A stretch of DNA of 64,000 nt from Rhizobiales bacterium CCH3-A5 (GCA_001556025.1 LSIB01000007.1:62001-126000), one strand, 5' to 3'. Counted from the first letter of the stretch, positions 35,364 to 44,596 are shown. Notes: generated from the sequence alone by a model not told the origin. Translations and numbers: made by a program.

Positions 35364-36452
35364 ATGACGCCTGCCACTGCCGGCCAGCCCTTGACGCTCG
35401 ACGGCATCACCCATCGCTACGGCGCGATGCTGGCGGTCGACAACGTCACGCTGGAAATCAAGGGCGGCGAGCTTGTGGCCCTGCTCGGCCCCTCGGGCTG
35501 CGGCAAGACCACGCTGCTGCGCGTCATCGCCGGCTTCATCCAGCAGGACAACGGCAAGGTCGTGATCGGAGACCGGCCGATCGACACCCTGCCGCCCAAC
35601 CGCCGCGAGATCGGCATCGTCTTCCAGAACTACGCGCTGTTTCCGCACATGACCGTGGCGCAAAACATCGCCTACGGGCTGGCGGCGCGCGGCGAGAGCC
35701 GCGAGGTCCAGAACGAGCGCGTCCGCGAGATGCTTGGCATCGTCCAGATGGCGGCCTTCGCCGAGCGCAAGCCGAGTCAGCTCTCGGGCGGCCAGCAGCA
35801 GCGCGTCGCGCTCGCCCGCGCGCTCGCCATGCGGCCGCGCATCCTGCTGCTCGATGAGCCCTTCGCCGCGCTCGACAAGAACCTGCGGCTCGACATGCAG
35901 ATCGAGATCAAGCGGCTGCAGCGTCAGTTCGGCCTCACAGCGATCATGGTCACGCACGACCAGGACGAAGCCATGGCGATCGCCGACCGCATCGCGGTGA
36001 TGCGCGGCGGCCGCATCGAGCAGCTCGGCACGCCGGTCGAGATCTACGACAACCCCGCCACGCTCTTCGTCAACAGCTTCATCGGTTCGAGCAACCTGCT
36101 GCCGGGCACGATCGCCAGCGCCTCGCCAGAGGGCTATGGCGTCGCGCTCGACCAGGGCGCGCAATGGCGGATCGCCTCGCAGGCGCGCTTCACGGCAGGC
36201 GACAAGGTGCTGGTTTCGGTGCGCCCCGAACAGCTCGTGCTCGCATCGGCCGGCGGCGAGGCGAGCTTCCCCGTCGCGCCGAAATTCAGCCTGCCGATCG
36301 GCGGCGAGCTGATCCACGACGTCACCGCCAGCGACGGCGCCTCGCTCAAGATCGCCGCGCCGCGCATGCCGGGCAGCGCTTTCGATGCGGCTGACGCCGC
36401 CTTCTGCGGGCTCGCCGGCCATGCCCGTCCGACCCTGTTTCCCGCACCGTGA
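35364..36452 (+). CDS. ABC transporter ATP-binding protein (PotA-like)
   Basis: A 362-residue ATPase with Walker A GPSGCGKTT, Q-loop VFQNYALFPHM, signature [15 protein letters not shown], Walker B ILLLDEPFAAL and H-loop VTHDQDEA. The C-terminal 120 residues form a TOBE-type domain as in PotA and FbpC. It is the first gene of a four-gene importer (ATPase, binding protein, two permeases) of the spermidine/putrescine class. Confidence 0.93.
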   Translation: MTPATAGQPLTLDGITHRYGAMLAVDNVTLEIKGGELVALLGPSGCGKTTLLRVIAGFIQQDNGKVVIGDRPIDTLPPNRREIGIVFQNYALFPHMTVAQNIAYGLAARGESREVQNERVREMLGIVQMAAFAERKPSQLSGGQQQRVALARALAMRPRILLLDEPFAALDKNLRLDMQIEIKRLQRQFGLTAIMVTHDQDEAMAIADRIAVMRGGRIEQLGTPVEIYDNPATLFVNSFIGSSNLLPGTIASASPEGYGVALDQGAQWRIASQARFTAGDKVLVSVRPEQLVLASAGGEASFPVAPKFSLPIGGELIHDVTASDGASLKIAAPRMPGSAFDAADAAFCGLAGHARPTLFPAP

Positions 36453-36468
36453 CAAGGAGACTTTCCCG

Positions 36469-37497
36469 ATGAGCACTCTCGACCGCCGCACGCTTCTCAC
36501 CGGCCTCGGCGCTGCCGCGCTCGCGGCCGGCCTGCCGTCCATCGCCCGCGCCTCGGGCAGCATGACGGCGGCGATTTATCCCGGCACCTGGGAAGAGGCC
36601 TATCGCGGCGTCGTCGCCCCGGCGCTGAAGAAGGCAGCCAACATCGATGTCGCCTTCGACTCGCTCTTCGCCGTCGATCAGGTCGCCAAGGTTCGCGCCG
36701 CGCGCGGCGTGCCGCCCTTCGACTGCTTCGTGCTCGATCCCGGCCCGGCAGCCGCCGCCCAGGCGGCAGGGCTGTTCGAGCCGATCGACGCCTCAAAACT
36801 CAGCAACGCCGCCAAGGTGCCCGACGGGCTGATCAAGTCGCATGGCGTGACCTGCAACGCGCAGGTGGTCGGCATCGCCTACAATCCCAAGAAGTTCGCG
36901 ACCCCGCCCAAGGGCTGGGCCGACCTCTTCAAGTCTCCTTACGTCGAGCGGCTCGGCCTCACCGGCTTCCAGACCACCTTCGGCACGGTCTCGATCATCG
37001 AGATGGCCAAGGTCTTCGGCGGCTCGGTCGAGAACATCGAGCCCGTCTTCGCCGAGCTGAAGAAAGCCGTCGCCAAGGCTGCAGCCGTCGCCGCCCCCGC
37101 CGCCATGCCCGGCCTGTTCCAGCAGGGCCAGATCGACATCATGTACACAAACACCAACACCGTCGCGATCCTGAAGGGCCGTGGCGTCGATATCGAGTTC
37201 CTCAAGCCCGAAACGGGCGCGATCACCTTCCAGACCACGCTGCATATCGTGAAAGGGGCCGACAACGTCGCATCGGCCTACAAATACATCGACACGGCGA
37301 TCTCGGCCGAGGTGCAGAGCCAGCTCCAGAAGCAGCCCTACAACATGATCCCGATCAACAAGGACGTGACGCTGGTCGATACGCTCGACATCAAGAAGCT
37401 CGACGAACTGGCGACGATGGTCACGCATGACTGGACCAAGATCAATCCGGTCCGCGCCGCCTGGATCGAGCGCTTCAACAAGGAGATCACCAAGTAG
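36469..37497 (+). CDS. ABC transporter substrate-binding protein (PotD-like)
   Basis: A 342-residue periplasmic binding protein of the spermidine/putrescine or iron type. The start has an AAGGAGA ribosome binding site, and the N-terminus has a Tat-like motif (LDRRTLLTGLGAAALAAG) with cleavage near ARASG. The core contains YPGTWEEAYRGVVAPAL and MYTNTNTVAILKGRG. The ligand is not obvious; the neighbouring SDR and racemase-like genes suggest a small carboxylate or amine. Confidence 0.9.
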   Translation: MSTLDRRTLLTGLGAAALAAGLPSIARASGSMTAAIYPGTWEEAYRGVVAPALKKAANIDVAFDSLFAVDQVAKVRAARGVPPFDCFVLDPGPAAAAQAAGLFEPIDASKLSNAAKVPDGLIKSHGVTCNAQVVGIAYNPKKFATPPKGWADLFKSPYVERLGLTGFQTTFGTVSIIEMAKVFGGSVENIEPVFAELKKAVAKAAAVAAPAAMPGLFQQGQIDIMYTNTNTVAILKGRGVDIEFLKPETGAITFQTTLHIVKGADNVASAYKYIDTAISAEVQSQLQKQPYNMIPINKDVTLVDTLDIKKLDELATMVTHDWTKINPVRAAWIERFNKEITK

Positions 37498-37522
37498 GCT
37501 GCGGCAGGTCAGGCGTTAGTCC

Positions 37523-38389
37523 ATGGCCGCCATCGCAGCCTCGCCGCCGGGAGGCGAGATCGAAAACCGGGTCGACTGGCGTCTCGCTGCGCCGCTCGGC
37601 CTGGTCTATCTCGCCTTCTTCGCCGCGCCCTTCCTGATCCTGCTCGGCGTCAGCTTCTACGCCGATGCCGAGCAGACGCGGCTGGGCCTCGATTCGTGGA
37701 CGAAGTTCTATGGCGACGCCTTCTATCTCAAGGTGATCTTCGACACGCTGAAGCTCGGCATCTTCGCCGTGCTGGCGACGACGCTGGTCGCCTATCCGCT
37801 GGCGCTGGTCTTCCGGGCGGCGGGCCCGCGCACCCAAAAGGTGCTGATCTTCATCATCCTGATGCCGCTCCTGACCTCGGTCGTGATCCGAACCTTCGCA
37901 TGGATCGTCATCCTGGCGCGCGAGGGCGTCGTCAACCAGACGCTGCTGGCGCTCGGCCTGACATCGACGCCGCTCAACCTGCTTCAGACCGAGCTCGGCC
38001 TCGTGCTGGCGCTGACGCAGATCGAGATGCCGCTGATGCTGCTGCCGCTGCTGACCATCATGACAAGGCTCGACCAGAATTTGATCGACGCCTCGCGCGC
38101 GCTCGGCGCATCGAAGTGGCGGACCTTCTTCCGCGTCGTGCTACCGCTGACCCTGCCCGGCTGGATCGCGGGCGCGACGCTCGTTTTCGCCTCGGCGACG
38201 ACCGCCTTCATCTCGCAGTCGGTGATCGGCGGAGCGCGGCTCGTCTATCTGCCGGCGCTGATCTACCAGCAGGTGACCGTGGTCTATAACTGGCCCTTCG
38301 CGGCTGTGGCCTCACTGACATTGCTCTTCACCGTGCTCGCCGGCATCAGCGCGCTCGGCTGGCTCGGCCGGTTCGCGAAGACGAGGTGA
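37523..38389 (+). CDS. ABC transporter permease (PotB-like)
   Basis: A 288-residue inner-membrane permease with six helices. The cytoplasmic EAA-type loop reads ASRALGASKWRTFFRVVLPL, where it couples to the ATPase. It is the first of two permeases and is followed by the second after 4 bases. Confidence 0.92.
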   Translation: MAAIAASPPGGEIENRVDWRLAAPLGLVYLAFFAAPFLILLGVSFYADAEQTRLGLDSWTKFYGDAFYLKVIFDTLKLGIFAVLATTLVAYPLALVFRAAGPRTQKVLIFIILMPLLTSVVIRTFAWIVILAREGVVNQTLLALGLTSTPLNLLQTELGLVLALTQIEMPLMLLPLLTIMTRLDQNLIDASRALGASKWRTFFRVVLPLTLPGWIAGATLVFASATTAFISQSVIGGARLVYLPALIYQQVTVVYNWPFAAVASLTLLFTVLAGISALGWLGRFAKTR

Positions 38390-38393
38390 CGCC

Positions 38394-39209
38394 ATGCAGC
38401 GCTCGACCTTCTCCGACGTGACCTACAACTGGGTGATCGGCCTGCTCGCCGGGCTCGCCATCCTGATCCTGGTCGCCCCGGTCGTGATCGTGACCGCGAC
38501 TTCCTTCACCACCTCGCAGACGCTGCGTTTCCCGCCGCCCGATCTCTCGCTGCGCTGGTATCGCGAACTGTTCGACACCACCCGCTCGGCGCAAATCCAT
38601 GTCGCCGCCGGCAACAGCCTCTGGGTCGCCGCCATCGCGACGCTGGTCGGCATGGTGCTCTCGGTGCTGGCGGCGCTCGCCATCACCCGCGTCAGCCGGC
38701 CGTCCGCAAAGCTGCTGGAGGCGAGCTTTCTGTCGCCGCTGGTGCTGCCGACGCTGTCCTATGGGCTGGCAGCGCTGATGTTCTTCTCGGTGCTGGGCAT
38801 CAGGCCCTCGCTCAACCTGCTGATCGCCGGTCATCTGGTCGTGATCGCGCCCTTCATCTTTCGCACCACGCTGGCGAGCCTGACGCAGCTCGATCCGGCG
38901 CTGCTGGAGGCCTCTGCCAATCTCGGCGCGAGCAAGTTCTACGGCTTTCGCCGCGTCACCCTGCCGCTGATCGCGCCGGGCATCGCGGCCGGCTGCTTCC
39001 TCGCCTTCATCTCGTCGATGGACAATGTCCCGGTCTCGCTTTTCCTCTCCAACGCCCGCACCGGCATGCTGCCGATCCGGATGTGGGGCATGATGGAATC
39101 GACGCTGGACGTGCGCATCGCCGCCATCGCCGGCGTGATGATCGTCTTCACGGTCACGCTGATGCTGGTGATGGAACGCGTAGCGGGATTCTCGCGCCGG
39201 ATGCGCTGA
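38394..39209 (+). CDS. ABC transporter permease (PotC-like)
   Basis: A 271-residue permease with six helices and the coupling loop EASANLGASKFYGFRRVTLP. It is the last gene of the importer unit. A long palindromic repeat begins four bases after its stop and ends at the stop of the convergent transthyretin-like gene. Confidence 0.92.
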   Translation: MQRSTFSDVTYNWVIGLLAGLAILILVAPVVIVTATSFTTSQTLRFPPPDLSLRWYRELFDTTRSAQIHVAAGNSLWVAAIATLVGMVLSVLAALAITRVSRPSAKLLEASFLSPLVLPTLSYGLAALMFFSVLGIRPSLNLLIAGHLVVIAPFIFRTTLASLTQLDPALLEASANLGASKFYGFRRVTLPLIAPGIAAGCFLAFISSMDNVPVSLFLSNARTGMLPIRMWGMMESTLDVRIAAIAGVMIVFTVTLMLVMERVAGFSRRMR

Positions 39210-39212
39210 GAT

Positions 39213-39356
39213 CGGCTCCTGCTCCAAACGCGCTCCGGTGAGTCGGCTGGCGTGGTTTTCGAGAACCGGAGCGGAGCGGACTTCATGTTCACGAGCACCG
39301 GAAGTGCAGAAAGCCTGAGTCAGACGGCCGCCGGAGCCCGTTTTCAGCAGGAGCTG
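39213..39356. repeat. long palindromic interspersed repeat, copy B
   Basis: The second copy of the element at 16998. The outer arms are CGGCTCCTGCT (39213-39223) and AGCAGGAGCTG (39346-39356) with one mismatch; the shared core ACCGGAGCGGAGCGGA is at 39265-39280. It fills the space between two convergent genes and reaches the stop codon of the minus-strand gene. Confidence 0.85.
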
Positions 39357-39704
39357 TCAGGCGCCGCGCCAGATCGAGAAACCCCATGGCGTGATCTTCA
39401 GCGGCAGATGCAGATGCTGCTGCGGATCTGCGATGCTGAACCGGAACGGCACCTCGCCGAGGAAGGGCGGGTCCGCCTGCGCGACGCCGGCCGCGGCAAA
39501 GAAAGCGCCCGCCTGGAAAACGACCTCATAGACCCCGACCGGCAGAATCTCGCTCGTGATCGCATGGTCGAGCACGCCCGACGCGGACAGCACGCCCTGC
39601 GCGAGCAGCCGGCGCCCGGGGACAAGGCCATGGACGGCAACGCCCATGCCCTGCGCCGGCAGGCCGCGCGTCACATCCACCACATGCACCGACAATCCCG
39701 GCAT
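39357..39704 (-). CDS. divergent transthyretin-like (HIUase-like) protein
   Basis: A 115-residue transthyretin-fold protein related to 5-hydroxyisourate hydrolase (LSVHVVDVTRGLPAQGM; ILPVGVYEVVFQAGAFF; QHLHLPLKITPWG). The start is the ATG at 39704. The N-terminal and C-terminal histidines of the active site are retained. However, the segment that is normally T-x-x-D-G-R reads LSASGV, without the catalytic arginine, and the family ending YRGS is WRGA. It may be a diverged enzyme or a non-catalytic relative. No other uric-acid genes are nearby. Confidence 0.8.
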   Translation of the reverse strand: MPGLSVHVVDVTRGLPAQGMGVAVHGLVPGRRLLAQGVLSASGVLDHAITSEILPVGVYEVVFQAGAFFAAAGVAQADPPFLGEVPFRFSIADPQQHLHLPLKITPWGFSIWRGA

Positions 39705-39966
39705 CGTGCTCGCTCCACCCTTGCGCGACCAGCCTTCTGACACAGCAAAGCGAGCAAGAAGCCTGCCGGAAAGCGGCACGAGCGGCCGGAATATCGAAGC
39801 GCTCGGAAAAGCCGCACGGTGCGATCGCATCGGCCGTCGCCGAGCCGATCGCATTTTTTGCAGCGCGCTGTCGAAACGCCCCTGCGTCGAACGTCATCGG
39901 CATGGAAATGAGCGCACGCCCGCGCCCGCATGACCCGGTGCCCACCGGCCAACAGGAGTAAAGATC

Positions 39967-40410
39967 ATGTCTCTCGCCATCGCCGAAAAGAAGCCGCCTT
40001 TCTGGTTCTGGGTCGCAGCCGGCCTCGGCCTCGCCTGGAATGTCTTCGGCATCTACCAGTTTGTCGGCTCGGTCTTCGGTTCGCAGGCCGATCTGATGGC
40101 CCGAGGAATGACCGCGTCACAGGCCGAGGCCTATGCAGCGATCCCCCTCTGGATGAACCTCGCATTCGCCATCGGCGTCTTCGGCGGCCTGCTCGGCTCC
40201 GTCCTGCTGATGCTGCGCAACCGTGTTGCGACTCCGGTCTTCGCAGCCTCGCTCGCCGGCTACGTCGTGTTGTATATCGGCGACATCACCGAAGGCATCT
40301 TTGCGGTGATGGGGCCGCCCCAGGTCATCGTGCTGACGGCCGTGGTCCTGATCGCGGCCGCACTGCTGTGGAGCTCGCGCCGCTTCGAGCGGAGCGGCGT
40401 CCTTGCCTAG
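39967..40410 (+). CDS. four-helix membrane protein of unknown function
   Basis: A 147-residue integral membrane protein with four hydrophobic segments (FWFWVAAGLGLAWNVFGIY; MNLAFAIGVFGGLLGSVLLML; PVFAASLAGYVVLYIGDI; QVIVLTAVVLIAAALLW). An ACAGGAG ribosome binding site precedes the ATG. I do not recognise a characterised family; similar small proteins are often annotated only as hypothetical. It is monocistronic. Confidence 0.75.
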   Translation: MSLAIAEKKPPFWFWVAAGLGLAWNVFGIYQFVGSVFGSQADLMARGMTASQAEAYAAIPLWMNLAFAIGVFGGLLGSVLLMLRNRVATPVFAASLAGYVVLYIGDITEGIFAVMGPPQVIVLTAVVLIAAALLWSSRRFERSGVLA

Positions 40411-40491
40411 GAAGCATATCGCGCAGGGGCCGCAAGCGCCGTGGCTTTAGCCCCTCCCGCCGCTCGCAACCGGCAGATCGACCGTCTAGCT

Positions 40492-41394
40492 CTAAAAGCT
40501 GCCGATCCTGAACAGAGCGATCGGATTGGCGGCGCTCATCATGCGCAGCTCGGCCTCGCTGAAGCCTTCCGATTCCAGCAGCAGCAGGAATTCGCGAAAG
40601 GCTTCGACTGGCGGCGGCAGCAGATAAATGCCGGCGTCGCCCGAGACGATGGCCCGGTCGCCGGCGGCCCGGATCTTCGGCGTCAGCTCCTGCACCGTCT
40701 TGCCCGGCGCGCGGTGCTTCTCCTGATCGACATGGGTCAGGCCGACCTGCGTGGCATGCGTCAGGACGAAGAACGAGAATTCGCAATACGCGCCGAGCGA
40801 GACCAGTTCGCGGATCGTGTCGGGCTCATAGCCGCCGGCATGGGTGCGCACGCGCGCCGCTCCGCGCCGTTTGGCTTCCTGCGCCAGCGCGACCGCCTCC
40901 CAGCCCTCGACATGGCCGCAATCGAAGACGATATCGCGCTCGGCGCACAGCTCCATGATCGCCGGCACGGGATCAGGCACTTTTCCGTTTTCGGGCACGC
41001 CGAAGGCGGCTTCGAGATAGAGGCCCGTCCGGCCTTCCCGGCGCGCGACTGATTTCGTGTGATGCGTCGGCAGCGAGATGAAGCGCGCACCCGTTCCGGC
41101 GCCGTAGCCGTAATCGACCGCGTTGCGCGCCGCCTCATAGGTCACGCCTCCGGCGGTCGGCTGCATGATCAGCCCGCCGAAGATCTCGATGCCGAGATGG
41201 CCGAGTTCGGCGGCGGCCAGCGCCGCATAGCCCGAGGAATTCTGGAAGTTGTCCATCAGGCCGATGGCGCGCATCCCGGCGGCGGCCGCCTGCCGGACAG
41301 ACTCGAAGATGTTGGCGCTGCGGCCGTTGAGATGTGGGCAACTATGGACATGGCAGTCCACCGCGCCTTTCAGGTAGTGCATGCCGTAGGTCAT
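40492..41394 (-). CDS. DUF6282-type metal-dependent hydrolase
   Basis: A 300-residue protein of the amidohydrolase/PHP-like class. The N-terminal DCHVHSCPHLNGR gives an HxH metal site, and further metal-binding candidates are in LPTHHTKS, FDCGHVEGWE, RTHAGGY and VSGDAGIY. The order H-x-H ... H ... H ... D matches amidohydrolase chemistry. The start is the ATG at 41394, 28 bases after an amino-acid ABC ATPase gene in the same direction. It is probably a hydrolase for the imported compound. Confidence 0.75.
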   Translation of the reverse strand: MTYGMHYLKGAVDCHVHSCPHLNGRSANIFESVRQAAAAGMRAIGLMDNFQNSSGYAALAAAELGHLGIEIFGGLIMQPTAGGVTYEAARNAVDYGYGAGTGARFISLPTHHTKSVARREGRTGLYLEAAFGVPENGKVPDPVPAIMELCAERDIVFDCGHVEGWEAVALAQEAKRRGAARVRTHAGGYEPDTIRELVSLGAYCEFSFFVLTHATQVGLTHVDQEKHRAPGKTVQELTPKIRAAGDRAIVSGDAGIYLLPPPVEAFREFLLLLESEGFSEAELRMMSAANPIALFRIGSF

Positions 41395-41422
41395 CGGGCG
41401 GTCCCTGGTCGGAAGGTTGCCT

Positions 41423-42160
41423 TCAATGCCGCAGGATGCGGCGGACGAAATCGGCGCAGCGCTCGGTCTGCGGCGCGTCGAAGATCTGCGACGGCGGACC
41501 GACCTCGACGACACGGCCATCGGCCATGAATACGACCTTGCTGGAGATCTCGCGCACGAAGCCCATTTCGTGACTGACGATCAGCATGGTCATGCCTTCG
41601 GCCGCGAGCACCCGAATGGTGTCGAGCACCTCGGCCACGAGTTCGGGATCGAGCGCGGACGTGACCTCGTCGAGCAGCAGGATCTCGGGCTTGAGCGCCA
41701 GCGCGCGCGCGATCGCGACGCGCTGCTGCTGGCCGCCCGACAATTCGTCGGGATAGGCGTCGATGCGGTGCGACAGGCCGACCTTGTCCAGCAGCGCCCG
41801 CGCCTCGCTCTCGACTTGAGCCGCGCCACGCTTCTTCACGATCGTCGGCGCGATGGTGACGTTGCGCAGCGCGGTCATGTTCTGGAACAGGTTGTACTGC
41901 TGGAACACCACGGCGAAACGGTCGCGTACCTTCTTCAGCGCAGCCGCGCTGTCGTAGTTCACCTGTTCGTCGGCGACGCGGACGAGGCCGGCTCGCGGCC
42001 GCAGCAGCCCGGTCAGCACGCGCAGCAGTGTGCTTTTGCCCGAGCCGGACGGGCCGATGATCGAGACGATCTCGCCGCGTTCGACCGACAGCGAGACGTC
42101 CTGCAGCACCGGCGTCGCGCCGTAGTCGGCCGACAGCCTATCGATGACGAGATGGGGCAA
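41423..42160 (-). CDS. polar amino acid ABC transporter ATP-binding protein
   Basis: A 245-residue ATPase of the GlnQ/HisP type. Motifs are [49 protein letters not shown] and VSHEMGF. It overlaps the permease gene at 42138 by 23 bases. It is part of a unit of binding protein, two permeases, ATPase and DUF6282 hydrolase. Confidence 0.93.
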   Translation of the reverse strand: MPHLVIDRLSADYGATPVLQDVSLSVERGEIVSIIGPSGSGKSTLLRVLTGLLRPRAGLVRVADEQVNYDSAAALKKVRDRFAVVFQQYNLFQNMTALRNVTIAPTIVKKRGAAQVESEARALLDKVGLSHRIDAYPDELSGGQQQRVAIARALALKPEILLLDEVTSALDPELVAEVLDTIRVLAAEGMTMLIVSHEMGFVREISSKVVFMADGRVVEVGPPSQIFDAPQTERCADFVRRILRH

Positions 42161-42824
42161 GCCGGCGCTCCAGATGCGATGCGAACAGGTTCAGCGGGTA
42201 GCACAGCAGGAAGTAGAGGATCAGGATCGAGCCGAAGCAGATCGCCGCCGAGAAACCCTTCTGGTTGAGGATCTTGGCGGCGTAGGTCAGCTCCAGCACG
42301 CCGATCTGGGAGGCGATCGAGGTGCTCTTCACCAGACCGACCGAATAGGTCATCGAGGGCGGGATGATGATCGCCCAGGACTGCGGCAGGATGACCCGGC
42401 GCAGCGCCGTCAGACCGCCCATGTTCATCGTCTCGGCGGCGTCCCACTGGTTTCGGTGGACAGCCTCGAGCCCCGCCCGGATGTTCTCGGCGGAAAAGGC
42501 GGAGGCCGAGAGCGCGACCGTAGTGGCGGCGACGGCGAACATGCTGGCGTCGAGCCCGGCGAGTTGAAAGGCGAAGAACACCACCATCAGCTTCACCAGG
42601 AAGGGGATGCGCCGGAAGATCTCGACATAGGCCGTCGCGAACCAGCGCAGCGGTGCGAAGCCGACGATGCGCTCGTTGCGCAGCACGGCAAGCGCGAAGC
42701 CGATCAGGAAGCCGAGCCCGCAGCCGACCAGCGACAAAAGTGCGGTGTAGGCGAAGGCCTGTCCGAGGAAGATCATGTTGTAGTAGCTGAAGAAGCGCGG
42801 GGCTTCCTCCAGGAGCGCCGCCAT
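42138..42824 (-). CDS. amino acid ABC transporter permease
   Basis: A 228-residue HisM-type permease with about five helices. The coupling loop reads HRNQWDAAETMNMGGLTALRRVILPQ, spanning the EAA motif. A run of conserved sequence (ATAYVEIFRRIPFLVKLMVV) precedes it. It overlaps the ATPase gene and lies 31 bases after the other permease. Confidence 0.92.
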   Translation of the reverse strand: MAALLEEAPRFFSYYNMIFLGQAFAYTALLSLVGCGLGFLIGFALAVLRNERIVGFAPLRWFATAYVEIFRRIPFLVKLMVVFFAFQLAGLDASMFAVAATTVALSASAFSAENIRAGLEAVHRNQWDAAETMNMGGLTALRRVILPQSWAIIIPPSMTYSVGLVKSTSIASQIGVLELTYAAKILNQKGFSAAICFGSILILYFLLCYPLNLFASHLERRLAPSRHR

Positions 42825-42855
42825 CAGAACAGCCTCCTCATAAGAAAAGGCTGCA

Positions 42856-43530
42856 TCAGAACACCTTGCCCTTGATGCGGAAGAAATAGCGCCCGACCGC
42901 GTAGAGCGCCGCGCTCGCGACCAGCGTCAGCGCAATGTAGTAGAGCGCCGCGATCGAGAAGATCTCGAAGGAGCGGAAGGTCTGGGCGTTGATGTTGTAG
43001 GTCCGGCCGGTGAGTTCCTCGACGCCGAAGATCGCCGCGATCGAGGTCGTCATCGTCAGGATGATGTACTGGTTCGATAAGGGCGGAAACAGCACCTTGC
43101 AGATATGCGGCAGGATCACGTAGCGGATTGTCTGCACGCGCGAGAAACCGAGCGTCGTCGCCGCCTCGACCTCGGCCACGCGGATCGAGCGGAACCCGGC
43201 GCGCTGAATCTCGGTGAGATAGGCCCCGGCGTTCAGCGCCATGCCGAGCAGCACGGCCTCATAGGAGCCGAGCAGGATGCCCCAGTCGGGCAGCGCAAAA
43301 TACAGGAAGAAGATCTGCACCAGCAGCGGCGTGTTCAGGAAGAACACGACGTAAGATCGGACCAGCCAGCGAGCGGGCCTCGGGCCATATTCCAGCAGGG
43401 AGGCGCAGACGAGCCCGATCGCCCAGCCGATGACGAAGGCAATCGCGGCGATCTGGAGCGCGAGCCACGCCCCGCCGGCGAGATAGCCGAGATAGGGCGT
43501 CACCTGCCCATATTGGAGGGTGTAGGACAT
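42856..43530 (-). CDS. amino acid ABC transporter permease
   Basis: A 224-residue HisQ-type permease. It has the conserved RSYVVFFLNTPLLVQIFFLY near helix 2 and the coupling loop EVEAATTLGFSRVQTIRYVI. Between this gene and the binding protein gene lies a 180-base spacer that contains a palindromic repeat. Confidence 0.92.
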   Translation of the reverse strand: MSYTLQYGQVTPYLGYLAGGAWLALQIAAIAFVIGWAIGLVCASLLEYGPRPARWLVRSYVVFFLNTPLLVQIFFLYFALPDWGILLGSYEAVLLGMALNAGAYLTEIQRAGFRSIRVAEVEAATTLGFSRVQTIRYVILPHICKVLFPPLSNQYIILTMTTSIAAIFGVEELTGRTYNINAQTFRSFEIFSIAALYYIALTLVASAALYAVGRYFFRIKGKVF

Positions 43531-43558
43531 CTCAGGCTGTTGCCTTCACACATGCAAA

Positions 43559-43680
43559 CGCCGTCATCCCGGGCGGAGTGCAGCGGAGCCTCGGGGTCCA
43601 TTCCGGAACCTGTCCGGAAGCGTTCTGGAACGGATCCCGGATCGGCGCGGCTGCGCCGCTGGTCCGGGACGACAAGGCGG
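43559..43680. repeat. palindromic intergenic repeat (ATCCCGGA type), copy 2
   Basis: A diverged copy of the element at 33528. The left arm CGCCGTCATCCCGGGCGG pairs loosely with GGTCCGGGACGACAAGGCGG on the right, and the inner GGGGTCCATTCCGG and GGAACGGATCCCGGA regions also match. It splits an ABC importer unit between the binding protein and permease genes, so it may reduce readthrough and set subunit ratios. Confidence 0.75.
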
Positions 43681-43710
43681 ATATGAGCGGGCCCTGGACG
43701 TCAGCCATCA

Positions 43711-44520
43711 TCAGAAATACGGCGTGACGGGCACTTTCGTGTCCATCGGCTTGAGGAACCACTTCTCCCAGATCGCCGCCACCGTGCCGGCCGTATGAAG
43801 CTCGTACAGCGCGATGTTGAGCCAGTCGCGCAAGGCATAATTGCCCTTGGCGACGCCGAAGCTCGAATAGGTCACGCCGTACTCGGGCGTCGCGATGATC
43901 TTCCACTTGATCGCCGGAAAGATCTTCAGCCGGTAGGCGACGGCGTCGATGCCGTCGAAGGAGGCGTCGCCGCGCCCCTGCGCCAGCGCGCGGTCGCGGT
44001 CATTGTAGTTGTCGAGCAGGACCAGCTTGGCCTTGGGCAGGTTTTTCTGGATGTAGGGGATCGCCGTCGTGCCGCGCACCTGGATCAGCGTCACGCTCTC
44101 GCTGTTCAGATCGGCGAGCTTGGCGAAGGGTTTGGCGTCGGTGGTGACGATGCCGTAATTCTCGGAATGGATCGGCGCGGTGAAGTCGATCACTTTCGCC
44201 CGCTCGGACGTCCGGCTCATCGCGCCCATCACGACATCGACCTTGTCGGCCGCCACGAAGGGAATGCGATCGGGCGAGCCGACCTGCACCAGCGTCAGCC
44301 TGACGCCGAGCTTTTCCGCCACCGCCTTGGCCAGCTCCGGCTCGAAGCCGTCGATCTCGTTCTTGTCGTTGAACAGCGCGCGCGGCGGCAGCGTCGGATT
44401 GACCCCGACGCGCAACTCGCCCGCCTTCAGGATGTCGTCGAGCGAGCGGGCCTGCGCCGGCATCGCGACCAGGAGGGCCAGACATGCTGCGAGCAGGCAG
44501 GCGAAACGCGAAACCGGCAT
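43711..44520 (-). CDS. polar amino acid ABC transporter substrate-binding protein
   Basis: A 269-residue family-3 binding protein. A Sec signal peptide ends near PAQARS. The mature part begins LDDILKAGELRVGVNPTLPP and contains VGSPDRIPFVAADKVDVVMG. The ribosome binding site GAGGAGG fits the second of two adjacent ATG codons (44520). The protein is clearly paralogous to the one at 48618; both end in VTPYF. Its promoter region has a GTATAC palindrome. Confidence 0.92.
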   Translation of the reverse strand: MPVSRFACLLAACLALLVAMPAQARSLDDILKAGELRVGVNPTLPPRALFNDKNEIDGFEPELAKAVAEKLGVRLTLVQVGSPDRIPFVAADKVDVVMGAMSRTSERAKVIDFTAPIHSENYGIVTTDAKPFAKLADLNSESVTLIQVRGTTAIPYIQKNLPKAKLVLLDNYNDRDRALAQGRGDASFDGIDAVAYRLKIFPAIKWKIIATPEYGVTYSSFGVAKGNYALRDWLNIALYELHTAGTVAAIWEKWFLKPMDTKVPVTPYF

Positions 44521-44550
44521 CATGGCCTCCTCGGATTGGGGAGCGAGTTT

Positions 44551-44562
44551 ATTGTATACGAT
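44551..44562. promoter_or_regulatory. candidate GntR operator 1 (ATTGTATACGAT)
   Basis: The near-palindrome ATTGTATACGAT lies 31 bases before the start of the binding protein gene at 44520. A very similar ATTGTATACGTT is at 48518. Sites with a GTATAC core are typical for FCD-type GntR regulators, and one such gene is in the same island at 51398. Confidence 0.5.
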
Positions 44563-44596
44563 CGGCATGCAATCAGGCCATCGGATCGCGCGGTTG

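Noticed and set aside
39902..39961. 19-codon frame directly before the four-helix membrane protein
   Set aside because: Its end supplies the ribosome binding site of the next gene, but it has no good site of its own; likely chance.
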